NCBI RefSeq assembly: GCF_900110835.1
Contig: NZ_FOJG01000002.1
Coordinates: 1,020,979-1,084,978 of the forward strand
Reading direction: 5' to 3'
Origin: Chitinophaga arvensicola
Lineage (GTDB): Bacteria > Bacteroidota > Bacteroidia > Chitinophagales > Chitinophagaceae
DNA: 64,000 nucleotides
Shown here: piece after piece, positions 36,371 to 45,991 of the stretch
How the letters are laid out: the number at the start of each line of letters is the position of its first letter
Position numbering within the stretch: the stretch's first letter is position 1
Notes under the pieces: generated by a model
Told to the model about the DNA's origin: nothing
Seen by the model: the letters and a program-made list of their open reading frames with translations, nothing else
Databases searched by the model: none
Program-made: the position numbers and the translations under genes

Positions 36371-38136
36371 TACCTGTTATGTTTAACGATGATCATTTTT
36401 GCTTTCTCTGCTGCCGGGGCCAGGTTGTCTGTGCGGCCTATGAGGGCGATGGTAAAAATGCCCGGCTCCTGCGTGGGTACGCCACGACCAACTGCTTCAT
36501 ACAGTTCCCTGCGGGCTACAAAACGATCGCTGGTCAGCACGGTGATATCTTTTGCCCATGCACCGGGCACTACGTCAGGTGCAGAACGGTAAGCCATTAT
36601 TTCATAGGGCAGAAAGTATAAGCTGCTCCCCCGGATGTAAGGCTGCTCTGTAACGGGAACGCCTGGTTGAAGATTTACGGCTGCACGTCCGGCAGACAAG
36701 CCATTGCTGAATGTGCAGGTGAGGTAAGGCATATCGGGAGATAAATTCAGGAAGCGCCTGTCGAACATATAATCTTCCCGCACCTGTTTGAAAGTAGTAC
36801 CACTGTTGCTGCCATTGTTCACAGTGCCGGAAGCATATAGCTGTCCGCTCAGGTCATTGGCCACCAATACGATCTTTGCTTTTCCGGTTGCATCCGGATA
36901 TAACCAGGCCGTATAGTTTTGTCCCGGGCGCAATTGCTCTTCGGCGGCAGCCAGTACTGTTCCTCCTGCATTCAACGCTTCTATCCTGGTGGGGCCCTGT
37001 ATATAGTTACTGTAGGAAGATACCTGGCCATAGGGCAACTTATTCATCAACATGTTACCGTTTACCCGGAAGGAAACTGCTTCGGAACCCGGCAATGCAT
37101 TAAATCCCTGCAAACGGAAATAAGTAGTATTGGGAGATGGACTTACATCAGTAATGATTCTGAATCCATTTTGTATAGCGCCGCTCCGTTGCTCTTCTGC
37201 CGAAGCCAGATAGCTAAAATTGTACGGAGAAATAACGATCGTGTAAATGCCACCCGGCTGGTAACTGAATACCGGCGCAAAGGTGAGATTACCCGATACG
37301 ATGGCACCGCTGCTGACCAGGCCAATGGTGGAAGTAGGAGGATCGATCAACCTGTTTTCATCAGACAATGCGGCTGCTCCCGGTATCTGTCTGCCATCTG
37401 CGGTGAGCACCTTGAACTGATAAGCGCCATATGGCAGTTCAACGTATTCTGATACTTTTTGCGCCACACTGATGCCGGTTGTTTTCTCAGACACCAAAGT
37501 ACCATCCGCATAAGCAAGGGTTACGGGTCCTCTCAGATCCTCTACCGGTCCTCGCGGGGAAAAGATACTCTCCTTCGGCTGCGCACATAAATTGAGTATA
37601 CGGATCTTAAAATGATCCGGCCGGGAAGGCTGCGCCATACCACGTTCTACAATCACGTAATCCGGCTGGCCTTCTGCCACCTGCTGGCCAAGTGGCAGGT
37701 AATAGTCTTTCGGATGACTGTAATCATCTTTGATCGCCAGCTCCGGTAAACTTCCGTTGGCCCGGTCGGCATCGAATTTCATTAATGCAACACCATTTTT
37801 TCCGAACAGGTCCTGCGGTATCATCCAGGTACTTCCCAGGCGGCCATCTTCCGGGAAATACGGGGTACCTGTATATTTGAGTGCATCGGGATCATTGGGC
37901 GACTTATACACATAACTCGTTAATTTCTGGCCATTGGCCACCACATCGAGATAGCCTCCCATGTTCACAATACGGGTAGCAGATGGTGCACGGTTAACCG
38001 TGGTTGCCCGGTTGTCGGGTATCTGATCAGTTTTTTCTTTTTTACACGCGGGTAAGCCGCAAAGTATCAGGAACATACACACCGTAACGGCACAGAGGCG
38101 CTGTATCACCGGTGGTACCGGAATATTCATTGTCAT
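36370..38136 (-). CDS. surface lipoprotein with DUF4397-type domains
   Basis: About 588 residues when started at ATG 38136, two bases after the stop of the upstream receptor. A longer frame from 38163 would overlap that gene and is less likely. The lipobox is CGLPAC. It contains repeats of the DUF4397 type: TRIVNMGGYLDVVANGQKL, PDHFKIRILNLCAQ and RFLNLSPDMPYLTCTFSNG. This protein is probably an outer-leaflet partner of the TonB receptor encoded just upstream, in the position that SusD has in other loci. That comparison is inferred from gene order. Confidence 0.75.
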   Translation of the reverse strand: MTMNIPVPPVIQRLCAVTVCMFLILCGLPACKKEKTDQIPDNRATTVNRAPSATRIVNMGGYLDVVANGQKLTSYVYKSPNDPDALKYTGTPYFPEDGRLGSTWMIPQDLFGKNGVALMKFDADRANGSLPELAIKDDYSHPKDYYLPLGQQVAEGQPDYVIVERGMAQPSRPDHFKIRILNLCAQPKESIFSPRGPVEDLRGPVTLAYADGTLVSEKTTGISVAQKVSEYVELPYGAYQFKVLTADGRQIPGAAALSDENRLIDPPTSTIGLVSSGAIVSGNLTFAPVFSYQPGGIYTIVISPYNFSYLASAEEQRSGAIQNGFRIITDVSPSPNTTYFRLQGFNALPGSEAVSFRVNGNMLMNKLPYGQVSSYSNYIQGPTRIEALNAGGTVLAAAEEQLRPGQNYTAWLYPDATGKAKIVLVANDLSGQLYASGTVNNGSNSGTTFKQVREDYMFDRRFLNLSPDMPYLTCTFSNGLSAGRAAVNLQPGVPVTEQPYIRGSSLYFLPYEIMAYRSAPDVVPGAWAKDITVLTSDRFVARRELYEAVGRGVPTQEPGIFTIALIGRTDNLAPAAEKAKMIIVKHNR

Positions 38137-38137
38137 C

Positions 38138-41100
38138 TTAATATATTTTATAGGTAAACCCAAGCATCATTTCAGCACCGCGCTTATAACTGCGGTTGAT
38201 GTATTCATTGCCATACCACTTACCACCGGTGCCGGGATTGGCATACACCGTTTTGATAGCAGGATTCAGGACATTTTTGGCGTAGCCCTTTAAGAAGATC
38301 CGCTTGCTTAATTGCTGGCTTAAAATAAAATCAAGTACGGGCACCGGTTGTGTATACAGATCCGGTTCACCGGTGAGGTTGATCTGTATCAACCGCTCGC
38401 CCACCATATTGAAGGTAGCGGTAAGGTCTGTTCCCAGTTTTTTGTTGTTGTAGTTCAGCCATCCATTAATGGAATAAGGGGCCTGTTCAAACAGCGGACT
38501 GTTTCTGGGTGTATTTCTGTCCAGCGAGCTGTTGGCTTTATAACGTTCCGGAGATTTTTTGATATCACTTTGCGCCAGCAGCAAATTGGAGCCGAGAAAG
38601 AAGTTGCTCAACGGGCTCCACCATCGCCCCAGATCTTTCACCAGCTCCAGCTCTATGCCCCATACCCGGCCGGTATTAGGATCATTCTGAAACTGGATAG
38701 TGGGAAACTCCGGATAGGTAGCGGCCAGGCCTTCTGTTTTCAGGTCGAACACTTTCACCAGCTGGTGCTGGATACGTTTTCCAAAAGCAGAAACAGCGAT
38801 CACCTCTCCCCTGTTGGGAAACCATTCCCAACGGAAGTCCAGGTTCTCTGTATACTGGTTGATCAACCCGGGATTACCAACTACCAGTCCCATCTGGAAT
38901 GCATCAAACTCAAATACATTGGTGATCTCACGCAGCTCCGGCCTGGCCAGTGTAGTATTGAAGGCGGCACGGAAGTTCATATTCCTGTTGAGGGTATAGG
39001 TAATGTTTGCCGAATAATAGGGTTTATAGGTCGTTTTATAGGCCGCATTCGGTTCTACGGGCACTAATGGGATCTGCGCCCCTCCAGGCCCGGGAACGGT
39101 CAGTGCGGGGTCAAGAAATACATTTGCAGTATCCACTGCCGAACCAATATCTGTCATTTCAAAACGCACGCCTCCTGCAATCCGCAGTTGGCTGGTCAGC
39201 TGGAGATCCATCATCCCGTAAAATGCATTTGTTTCATAATAGCCGCTGTAGTTGTTGGGCGACTTCCGGCTGTTGTACATAAAGCCGCTTACAGGCGCCA
39301 TCCCGTCTCCCTGTTGCCCTGTAGATAGCTTTACCCCTACGATCTCATTACCCACCAGGCGATCCGGATTACCTTCCACATCGTACAGTGGAATGGCTTT
39401 ATCCCGGTTGAAATTGGAGCCAGGCAACATCAGCAGGTTTTCAGTAAAGGTGCGGTCACGGAAAAGGTAATTGACACCTGTCTTGAACTCCTGCCGCTGA
39501 CCAAACATTTTGAAGGGAAGCGCCAGGTCTGTTTTATAGTTATAATTCACTTCATCCAGTTTCCGCCAGCGGCGGCCATTCGGCTCCGCCTGAATAGTAC
39601 CGTAGGAACCAAATCCATTTACATAGCCAGAAGTAAGGGCGTACAGATGTTCCGAATAAGCAAACCGTTCACCATTCCCACCGGTTAAAGCGGGGCGTCT
39701 GTACCAGCCGCCGCCTCTCGGCATATAATCAGCGAGACTGATAAACCGAAAATCCGGATTATTCTGTGCAGACCGGGAAGAGGCAAGATTGTAGCTTAGT
39801 CGCGGAGAATAAGCGCCGGGAAGAAATTTATGCTCCCCCTGCAGATTAAAAGTATTGAGGTTGCGGAATGATTGTTTCAGTGAATAAATAGTACTGTTTA
39901 CCTCACCCGGCAAACCGGTATATTCATACTTTCCCTGGAGCTGCGTGGCCGTATTTTCGCCACCCCAGCTACCCACATACTGCATACTGATTTCATGACG
40001 CGGGGAAAAGCGGTAAGTCAGTCCGGCCAACACGCCATAGTTAAGCGTTTCTGTTCCGGTATTTTCCTTGTAGGTCTGATACTTGCCCATATACAGGCTA
40101 TTCGGGGTGATGTAATTAGGGATATTGCGAAAGCTGTATACATCCGGATTTCCTGTTACAATTCCCTGGTAAATACTATACTGGGTCAGGTCTCCGCCTT
40201 GAATATCTGTTATCCGGCGGTAATAATTCCCTCCCAGGATCAACCCGAGATGATGTTTCTTAAACACCGTAAACCGGTTCCCGTAGGTAGCTGAGTATAA
40301 TTGGTTCAGCGGCGCTTTACGGTACCGGGTGCTCATCACAGGATCGAACCCCTGCATGATTTTGTTCACCCGGTCTACCTCACGCCAGCCGTCAACACTG
40401 TAATGACTATTCGCCACCATCCGTTGTATACCGTCTGATCCATCCGGGTATTGTTGCGCCAGGGCTTTAAATTCCGGGGAAAGATTTTTGCGGTTGATTC
40501 GTGTGCCCAGGAAGCCCATTTCACTGTTCCAGAAGCTATTGAAACTTCCTCCCATACCCACATTGGAATTAAAACCTGTTTGCGCCACTACTTCAAGCGT
40601 AAGGCTGTCCGGGACAGATTTTGTTTTCAGTTCCACGATGCCGGCAGCGGCATCGGCCGGTTTATCGGGCGTTACTGTTTTGTAGATGGTGATATTGTCC
40701 AGCAGGGAAGCCGGTACAAGATCCAGGGGGATAGCGCTTTTGTCCGGATCAGAAGAAGCCAGGCGTACCCCGTTCAGCTGGCCGATCACGCTTCTGTCGC
40801 CAAGACCACGCACCGCCACATACTTATCGTCGGTTACTGTTACCCCGGCTACCCTTTGCAATGCCTGCGTAGTGGTGATGCTGGCTGTACGTTCGATCTG
40901 CTGTGCAGAAATAGCATCCTGTACAATAGCTGCGCGGCGGCGTTCATCCAATACAGACATTTCGGTGTTGCTGTTACGGCGGGCTTCTACTGTTACTTCA
41001 TTTAAAGTAGAAGACGTTCCTTTTAGTACTACTATTAAGCTGCCATTCGGAGAATTGACTGTTACCTCTTCCATTTTGTAGCCCACAATGGTGAACTGCA

Positions 41101-41620
41101 ATGTGGCTCCCTGTGGCACCGTGATAGCAAACAATCCGTCGCCATCACTGATAACGCCGGTCTGCCTGCCTTTTACCCGGATCGTAACACCGGGCAAAGG
41201 TGTTTTATGGAGATCCAATACTTTACCGGATACTTTCCATTGTTGCCCGGCAGGCTGCTGCACATCGTCGGGGGCCGTTTTGCGTATTACAATTTTTCCA
41301 TCCATCATCCGCCATACGAAGCCGTTTGAGCGAAGCATTTTTTCCAGTATCACAGATACAGGCTGATTCGTAAACACGCCAGTAAAAGTGGCCCTGACTT
41401 CCCTTAACTCACTCGGTTGATAATAGAAGGGCATGCCGCTGGCGGTTTCCAGTTTTTTCAGACAACTGAGCAGGTCTTCTTTTTCGAAGCGGATAGTCAG
41501 TTTTGGATCGGAAGACTGCCGGGCAGATGCTCCTGTTGTAAAGGATAAGGATAAAAGGCAAAACAGTAATATCCTGTAGCATTGCTGGTGATAAAATAAC
41601 CCTGTTAAAAGTTTTCGCAT
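38138..41620 (-). CDS. TonB-dependent receptor with STN domain
   Basis: A 1160-residue outer-membrane receptor with a signal peptide (about 1-34), an STN domain at about 42-112 (LTIRFEKEDLLSCLKKLETA) and a carboxypeptidase-regulatory domain at about 128-210 (KVSGKVLDLHKTPLPGVTI). The plug has ALQRVAGVTVTDDKYVAVRG and LGDRSVIGQLNGVRL, with a full barrel after it ending in GFTYKIY. The plug lacks the SusC signature, so this is a classic transducer-type receptor. The STN domain fits the FecR gene directly upstream (86 bp). It is co-transcribed with the surface lipoproteins downstream. Confidence 0.92.
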   Translation of the reverse strand: MRKLLTGLFYHQQCYRILLFCLLSLSFTTGASARQSSDPKLTIRFEKEDLLSCLKKLETASGMPFYYQPSELREVRATFTGVFTNQPVSVILEKMLRSNGFVWRMMDGKIVIRKTAPDDVQQPAGQQWKVSGKVLDLHKTPLPGVTIRVKGRQTGVISDGDGLFAITVPQGATLQFTIVGYKMEEVTVNSPNGSLIVVLKGTSSTLNEVTVEARRNSNTEMSVLDERRRAAIVQDAISAQQIERTASITTTQALQRVAGVTVTDDKYVAVRGLGDRSVIGQLNGVRLASSDPDKSAIPLDLVPASLLDNITIYKTVTPDKPADAAAGIVELKTKSVPDSLTLEVVAQTGFNSNVGMGGSFNSFWNSEMGFLGTRINRKNLSPEFKALAQQYPDGSDGIQRMVANSHYSVDGWREVDRVNKIMQGFDPVMSTRYRKAPLNQLYSATYGNRFTVFKKHHLGLILGGNYYRRITDIQGGDLTQYSIYQGIVTGNPDVYSFRNIPNYITPNSLYMGKYQTYKENTGTETLNYGVLAGLTYRFSPRHEISMQYVGSWGGENTATQLQGKYEYTGLPGEVNSTIYSLKQSFRNLNTFNLQGEHKFLPGAYSPRLSYNLASSRSAQNNPDFRFISLADYMPRGGGWYRRPALTGGNGERFAYSEHLYALTSGYVNGFGSYGTIQAEPNGRRWRKLDEVNYNYKTDLALPFKMFGQRQEFKTGVNYLFRDRTFTENLLMLPGSNFNRDKAIPLYDVEGNPDRLVGNEIVGVKLSTGQQGDGMAPVSGFMYNSRKSPNNYSGYYETNAFYGMMDLQLTSQLRIAGGVRFEMTDIGSAVDTANVFLDPALTVPGPGGAQIPLVPVEPNAAYKTTYKPYYSANITYTLNRNMNFRAAFNTTLARPELREITNVFEFDAFQMGLVVGNPGLINQYTENLDFRWEWFPNRGEVIAVSAFGKRIQHQLVKVFDLKTEGLAATYPEFPTIQFQNDPNTGRVWGIELELVKDLGRWWSPLSNFFLGSNLLLAQSDIKKSPERYKANSSLDRNTPRNSPLFEQAPYSINGWLNYNNKKLGTDLTATFNMVGERLIQINLTGEPDLYTQPVPVLDFILSQQLSKRIFLKGYAKNVLNPAIKTVYANPGTGGKWYGNEYINRSYKRGAEMMLGFTYKIY

Positions 41621-41705
41621 TATTATTTTTCTTTAGTTTCAGGCATGCCGCTACCGTTTACTGCATTGGCATGCAATATTTTTATATCAATAACCGTAAG
41701 CCTGT

Positions 41706-42677
41706 TTATTTTGTAATGACCGCGATATTATCCCGCGTGATAGTATATTTCAAACCAGACGAAAAACACACTACATCCAGTATCTCTTTTCCTGATTCAT
41801 GACTTTTAAATGCACCACTGAAAGTGGCTCCTTTTTTAATGGCATTGGGATGGATGCTGATCTTCATACCATAGCGGTCTTCCAGGGCTTTCAACACCTC
41901 TTCCAGCCCCGTTTCCCGGAACACCAGTACATTCCGGGTCCATGCTGTTTCAGCAGCGGCGTCTACTTTTTCCATCACGCTAAACTGCCCGACGGTATCA
42001 TTGTAACGCACTTCCTGGTTAGCAGTCAACACCGCCTGCATCCGGTCGCCACAGCGCACCTGCACTTTACCGGTAGCTACCGTTACGCCAACATCATGTA
42101 GCAGTGGTACATTCCGCACTTCAAAGGAAGTACCCAGTACCCTGATATCCAGGTTACCACTGGCCACGGTGAAAGGTTGCTTCTCATTACTGACAACGCT
42201 GAAAAAGGCAATCCCGGACAGCCTGGCCTTTCGTGCATGCCCGCGATAACGGGCCGGATAGCTGATCGTGGAGTTGGGAGCAAGATTCACGACCGTGCCG
42301 TCGGGTAACACCACCCGTTTTATCTCGTATGGTCCTGTTATATCCTGGTTCCATGCTATCGGAAACAACCGGTCCATTATATCGTAGCGAAACAGGAAAC
42401 CCGCTGCTGTTATACCTACCAGCATCACCCACACTGCAGCCGTTCTGAGCCACCAGGATCTATTGGCATACCATACGTTGTTACTGCGGCGTTCCCCGGA
42501 GTAGGGATTAAGCACACTCCAGATACGTTCTTTTGTTTCCTGTTTCTCACGGTCGGAAAATTCCGCCTCTTCAGATTCAGACAACAACATATAGGCTTCT
42601 ACCATCTTCTTTTCGTGTGGCGATGCCTCCTCCCGGAGGAATCTGCCGAACAGGGCGGACAACTGATCTTTATTCAT
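41706..42677 (-). CDS. FecR-family anti-sigma factor
   Basis: A 323-residue protein with a cytosolic N-domain (1-75), a membrane helix at about 78-93 (WVMLVGITAAGFLF) and a periplasmic FecR domain at about 115-215 (VVLPDGTVVNLAPNSTISYP, VLGTSFEVRNVPLL). A C-terminal DUF4974-type region follows (ETGLEEVLKALEDRYGMKIS). It senses the STN domain of the receptor downstream and controls the ECF sigma factor upstream. A terminator-like hairpin lies between it and the sigma gene, so expression of the two may differ. Confidence 0.9.
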   Translation of the reverse strand: MNKDQLSALFGRFLREEASPHEKKMVEAYMLLSESEEAEFSDREKQETKERIWSVLNPYSGERRSNNVWYANRSWWLRTAAVWVMLVGITAAGFLFRYDIMDRLFPIAWNQDITGPYEIKRVVLPDGTVVNLAPNSTISYPARYRGHARKARLSGIAFFSVVSNEKQPFTVASGNLDIRVLGTSFEVRNVPLLHDVGVTVATGKVQVRCGDRMQAVLTANQEVRYNDTVGQFSVMEKVDAAAETAWTRNVLVFRETGLEEVLKALEDRYGMKISIHPNAIKKGATFSGAFKSHESGKEILDVVCFSSGLKYTITRDNIAVITK

Positions 42678-42702
42678 TCTTTACTACAATACATTAAAAA
42701 AT

Positions 42703-42730
42703 AAAAGGCGCTTTATTATAAGCGCCTTTT
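42703..42730 (-). terminator. hairpin between sigma and FecR genes
   Basis: Perfect inverted repeat AAAAGGCGCTT - 6 bases - AAGCGCCTTTT, followed on the minus strand by a T-rich run (TTTTATTTTTT). It has every feature of an intrinsic terminator, yet lies inside what looks like one sigma-FecR-receptor operon. It may be partial (an attenuator), or FecR and the genes beyond may have their own promoter. Confidence 0.75.
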
Positions 42731-42757
42731 ATTCGAATAAAGTACCGGTGTTCTATG

Positions 42758-43348
42758 TTAAGGGAACATTAAGTCTTTTATCAACAACAACAATACAGAT
42801 TCAAAAACCGGTTTCCTCAAGCGGGAAAGGGCCATCGTGAGCTGATTCTTCACGGTTTGCTCTGAAAGATTGAGTTCTTCAGCGATGGCTTTAACGGAAT
42901 AGTCTTCCTCCCGGCTCAGTTTATATATCTGCTGCATCCGTTCAGGGAGGTTGCTCACTTCTTTATTGATCAATTCATTCAGGTCTGCCAGCGACAATTT
43001 TTCCAACACGCTGCTAAACACCGGCAAAGTATACTCCGTAACCGAAGATATTTCCTCACTTCCCCCGGCGATATTCTTTAATGCAGCTATCACCTCATAA
43101 TAAACGGACCTGTATAAATAGGCCTGTATAGACAACTGAATATTTCTAGCACTGCGATGTTCCCATATTTTCATAAAAACATGCTGTACAACGTCCTCGG
43201 CATCCTGCCTCGATTTCAAACGCTTCCATGCAAATGCGTAAAGACCTTCCCAGTGTCTTTCGAATAAAATCCGGAATGCTTCGGCATCTCCTTCTTTTAT
43301 CCGGTCCAGTAGTTGATGATCATCTAATACATTCTCCATATGACGCAA
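42758..43348 (-). CDS. ECF RNA polymerase sigma factor (FecI-like)
   Basis: A 196-residue ECF sigma factor. Region 2: AFRILFERHWEGLYAFAWKR and DAEDVVQHVFMKIWEHR. Region 4: LPERMQQIYKLSREEDYSVK, then AIAEELNLSEQTVKNQLTMA. An alternative start at Met4 (43339) is equally possible. It heads a 17-kb minus-strand locus and is expected to direct transcription of it when FecR is released. The gene order is the standard sigma-FecR-TonB receptor arrangement. Confidence 0.9.
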   Translation of the reverse strand: MRHMENVLDDHQLLDRIKEGDAEAFRILFERHWEGLYAFAWKRLKSRQDAEDVVQHVFMKIWEHRSARNIQLSIQAYLYRSVYYEVIAALKNIAGGSEEISSVTEYTLPVFSSVLEKLSLADLNELINKEVSNLPERMQQIYKLSREEDYSVKAIAEELNLSEQTVKNQLTMALSRLRKPVFESVLLLLIKDLMFP

Positions 43349-43750
43349 CGGTAATAAGCTGTATAAAGATAAAGTTCATTGCCTTTTTATACGGTCAAAA
43401 TAGGAGCGAATGGATAACTTATTGGAAACTTAACATTCGCCGTAAAAACGGGGTATTTAATGTACTGCCTCTGGTGAGTATTCAGGAGCCCCACCGGAAC
43501 TAAAATCTGAGGACTAATATGGCATTGTAAATTACCATCAAGGAAAGTTTATTCGACCATATCGTACTTTGAAAGAAAATTGAATACTATAGAGATTCAC
43601 AAAATTTTTAAAATCAATTTATTATAGCCAACCTTATGCCCTCAGGCCTAAGTAATAGGTAAATCTACACTTTCATTAATAACAAAAAACAGCATACCCT
43701 TGAATTTTTGTTTGATTTATTCGTCTCCTGGGCTTGATAAGAATTAGACG
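43349..43750. other. intergenic region, no gene seen
   Basis: About 400 bp between the sigma factor gene and the first gene of the AT-rich island. Both flanking genes are on the minus strand. No coding frame, repeat or hairpin stands out. It must hold the promoter of the sigma gene near 43360-43430. It is also roughly where base composition drops, so it is the likely left border of the accessory island. Confidence 0.4.
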
Positions 43751-44404
43751 TTAAATCTGCGTCTTGTACTTATCTATCGATTCCGGCAATATTTTAGTTG
43801 TGAACTGTTGAAGTTGAATCAATATCTCAAGAAAGGTCGAAATAATTGCAATCGGATCTTCCTTTTTTAAATCCGTCACCGTAGAATAATAGTCATTGAA
43901 ATTGACATGAATATGCCCCGCTATTTTATTCCTCACCGAAATTAGCCTTGCATTATAACTAACTTTAAACCTCTTTAGCTTATCAGTAAAAGCCCTAAAG
44001 TCGCTAATTAAAAGTGGATGATGTATGGTAATTAGTTCATTTAACGCTTTGTTATATTCCTTATCGTAGTGCGTAATTGTCTCGTGTATAGTAAGATATC
44101 CTTGTTTAGCATAGAATATTCTTAACCAATCAATATTTAAAGCGTTGTTAAAGCCTCTACATATTGTCATCATATCAAGTATCGATATAGTTGCAAGCGC
44201 GCTAACCTGGTATAGGAGGTTTATTTCGTATTGCAAGGTATATCCTTGCGATAATTTTTCCTTAGCATCTGAGAAAGCGGGATCACTATCTACAAGCTGA
44301 TGAAGTTTATCCAGCATTTCTGTAAAAAACAAAATCCCCTCTTCAGTTTCATTATTTAGGAATTGTGAGCTCTTATTTTCCAATATGATAGAATTCAAAA
44401 TCAA
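43751..44404 (-). CDS. helical protein, possible HEPN-like
   Basis: A 217-residue, largely helical soluble protein. The only motif-like feature is RNKIAGH (residues 158-164), an R-x5-H spacing as in the HEPN ribonuclease motif (R-x4-6-H), within a helix-loop context (ISVRNKIAGHIHVNFND). HEPN proteins often act as toxins or effectors in defence islands, and this gene is the first of such an island. No partner gene (for example a nucleotidyltransferase) is adjacent. The family is not recognised with certainty, so the HEPN call is tentative. Confidence 0.5.
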   Translation of the reverse strand: MILNSIILENKSSQFLNNETEEGILFFTEMLDKLHQLVDSDPAFSDAKEKLSQGYTLQYEINLLYQVSALATISILDMMTICRGFNNALNIDWLRIFYAKQGYLTIHETITHYDKEYNKALNELITIHHPLLISDFRAFTDKLKRFKVSYNARLISVRNKIAGHIHVNFNDYYSTVTDLKKEDPIAIISTFLEILIQLQQFTTKILPESIDKYKTQI

Positions 44405-44826
44405 AATAAATTAAAGAAGAGGAACACGGAAATTCTCAAACTTGAAATTCTTAACCTCCTCTCCAATAATTCAACACGGTTAATACATCAATGTAATTTT
44501 TTATTCAAAAAATTCACAGCCAAACTGGCTTAAAACAATAATCCTCCAAGCTATTGAAACTTGAAGTATTTTCTATTCCGTGATCTCTATGTACACAAAC
44601 CGAAGTATTTAATTAATGCCTTTGTCAAAATCCAAACCCACCGACTGGAATATAACCAATTCGTACTATAATCATCTTCTTAGAATATTATTCTTCTATT
44701 TGTTAAATTCTTGTCGTTACCAAAATCTCGGGAAGCATTAGAATACTCCCAATTAGTAAAAACTAAACGATAAGGTGCTTCTTTGGCAATTGCCTACGTT
44801 AAAAGCTTCTATCAAACTAAAATAAG
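44405..44826. other. intergenic region, no gene seen
   Basis: About 420 bp, very A/T-rich, with no supported frame on either strand. No repeat or clear terminator was seen. Confidence 0.4.
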
Positions 44827-45267
44827 CTACCTGCTGTTTGGCTCATATATTCCATAGCCACCATTTACTTTATCAAAGAATACGGCTATTTCATGAATCT
44901 TGTCCACTGCTATTGAAAATCCTCTTATTTCTTTCGGATGAATATAAAAGGAAGTATCCCTAGAAGGAATATGTTGTGAAGTATCCATTGAACTATAAAA
45001 AATATTAATTAAGATCGAATCTTTTGTGGCACAAATTTCCGCCACTTTGTTTCTCTTATCCCGAATTGCGACAGATACTATTTCCTTAACAGATTTAGTT
45101 GCGATTAAAGTGTTATCGGCGTAAATACTCACTGAATCTCCGGGGAATAAAATACCTATTTCGACAGATATCTTAGTTCCAAAGCAATAGGTGTTACATC
45201 CTGTGTACAGGAACGAAAACGCTATTAAAACAACTGCACTTTTTATAGATGTGGGTATTCTATTCAT
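44827..45267 (-). CDS. small lipoprotein, unknown
   Basis: A 146-residue protein with a lipoprotein signal (lipobox SFLYTGC, Cys at about 24). The mature part is beta-rich (ISVEIGILFPGDSVSIYADN, FYIHPKEIRGFSIAVDKI) and holds a second and third Cys soon after the lipid Cys (in CNTYCFG). No family is recognised. It lies 2 bp after a broken frame on the same strand, so the two were probably one transcript. It might be an immunity-type lipoprotein, but nothing proves this. Confidence 0.55.
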   Translation of the reverse strand: MNRIPTSIKSAVVLIAFSFLYTGCNTYCFGTKISVEIGILFPGDSVSIYADNTLIATKSVKEIVSVAIRDKRNKVAEICATKDSILINIFYSSMDTSQHIPSRDTSFYIHPKEIRGFSIAVDKIHEIAVFFDKVNGGYGIYEPNSR

Positions 45268-45269
45268 AG

Positions 45270-45834
45270 CTATTCGGGTGGATATAATAGTTTTCTTCCT
45301 GACTTATAAAATGTGGGAACAGGAATTGGCGTCCCTGGAAACGTAAAAAAAGATGTTCCCCGTGAATAAAGGTTCCTAAAATTAATTTGTCGATTCAATT
45401 TACCGTTATTGTAATTTGATTCTATTAAATGTAGTTGAGTAGAACTTACATTATTAGCGCTCCCCTTAGTATGATAAAGGTACTGGCTATAAAAAGTTAG
45501 CATGAAATTATATGTGTTATCCTGTGTCTCCCACTGCTGTAAGGCACTAGGTCCGGTTATCGTTTCAGTAAATCCGGAACTACGTACAGTGAATTTAATA
45601 ATTCGAATGTGCTTACTTCCATCAGAAGCAACTACTCCGAAGCACACAGACCTCCCTTTCAGGTAACATTTCGTACGGATGCAGAAGACTACCCGTTTCT
45701 AAAATGGTTACCAGTTCTTTATTACCACAATGATATTTTCCCACAATATTGGCGACAATATATTCAATCATCATGACGTAATTAAAGAATCTCGACCTCC
45801 AAATTGAAACTTTACACTGTGACAACACGCTCAC
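45270..45834 (-). pseudogene. frameshifted gene, unknown family
   Basis: Two overlapping minus-strand frames appear to be one broken gene. The first (45834-45622) reads SVLSQCKVSIWRSRFFNY and ends LLHPYEMLPEREVC. The second (45647-45270) begins CFGVVASDGSKHIRIIKF and ends RKLLYPPE. They overlap by about 25 bp around 45640 in different frames, as expected for a one-base indel. The joined protein would be about 180 residues, beta-rich and soluble, with no recognised domain. It is also possible that these are two small real genes. Confidence 0.4.
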
Positions 45835-45991
45835 GACCTCTCCATTGGATGGGCGATATCGATTTTATCAAAGAAATGTAAATATTAAGCTCCAAATCTA
45901 CATGCAAAATTTATACAACAGATTCTCCGAATTACAAGAAAGTTATATCTCTCGTTAATCAGGAAAAAATTTATAGCTACCCTTGAAATAT

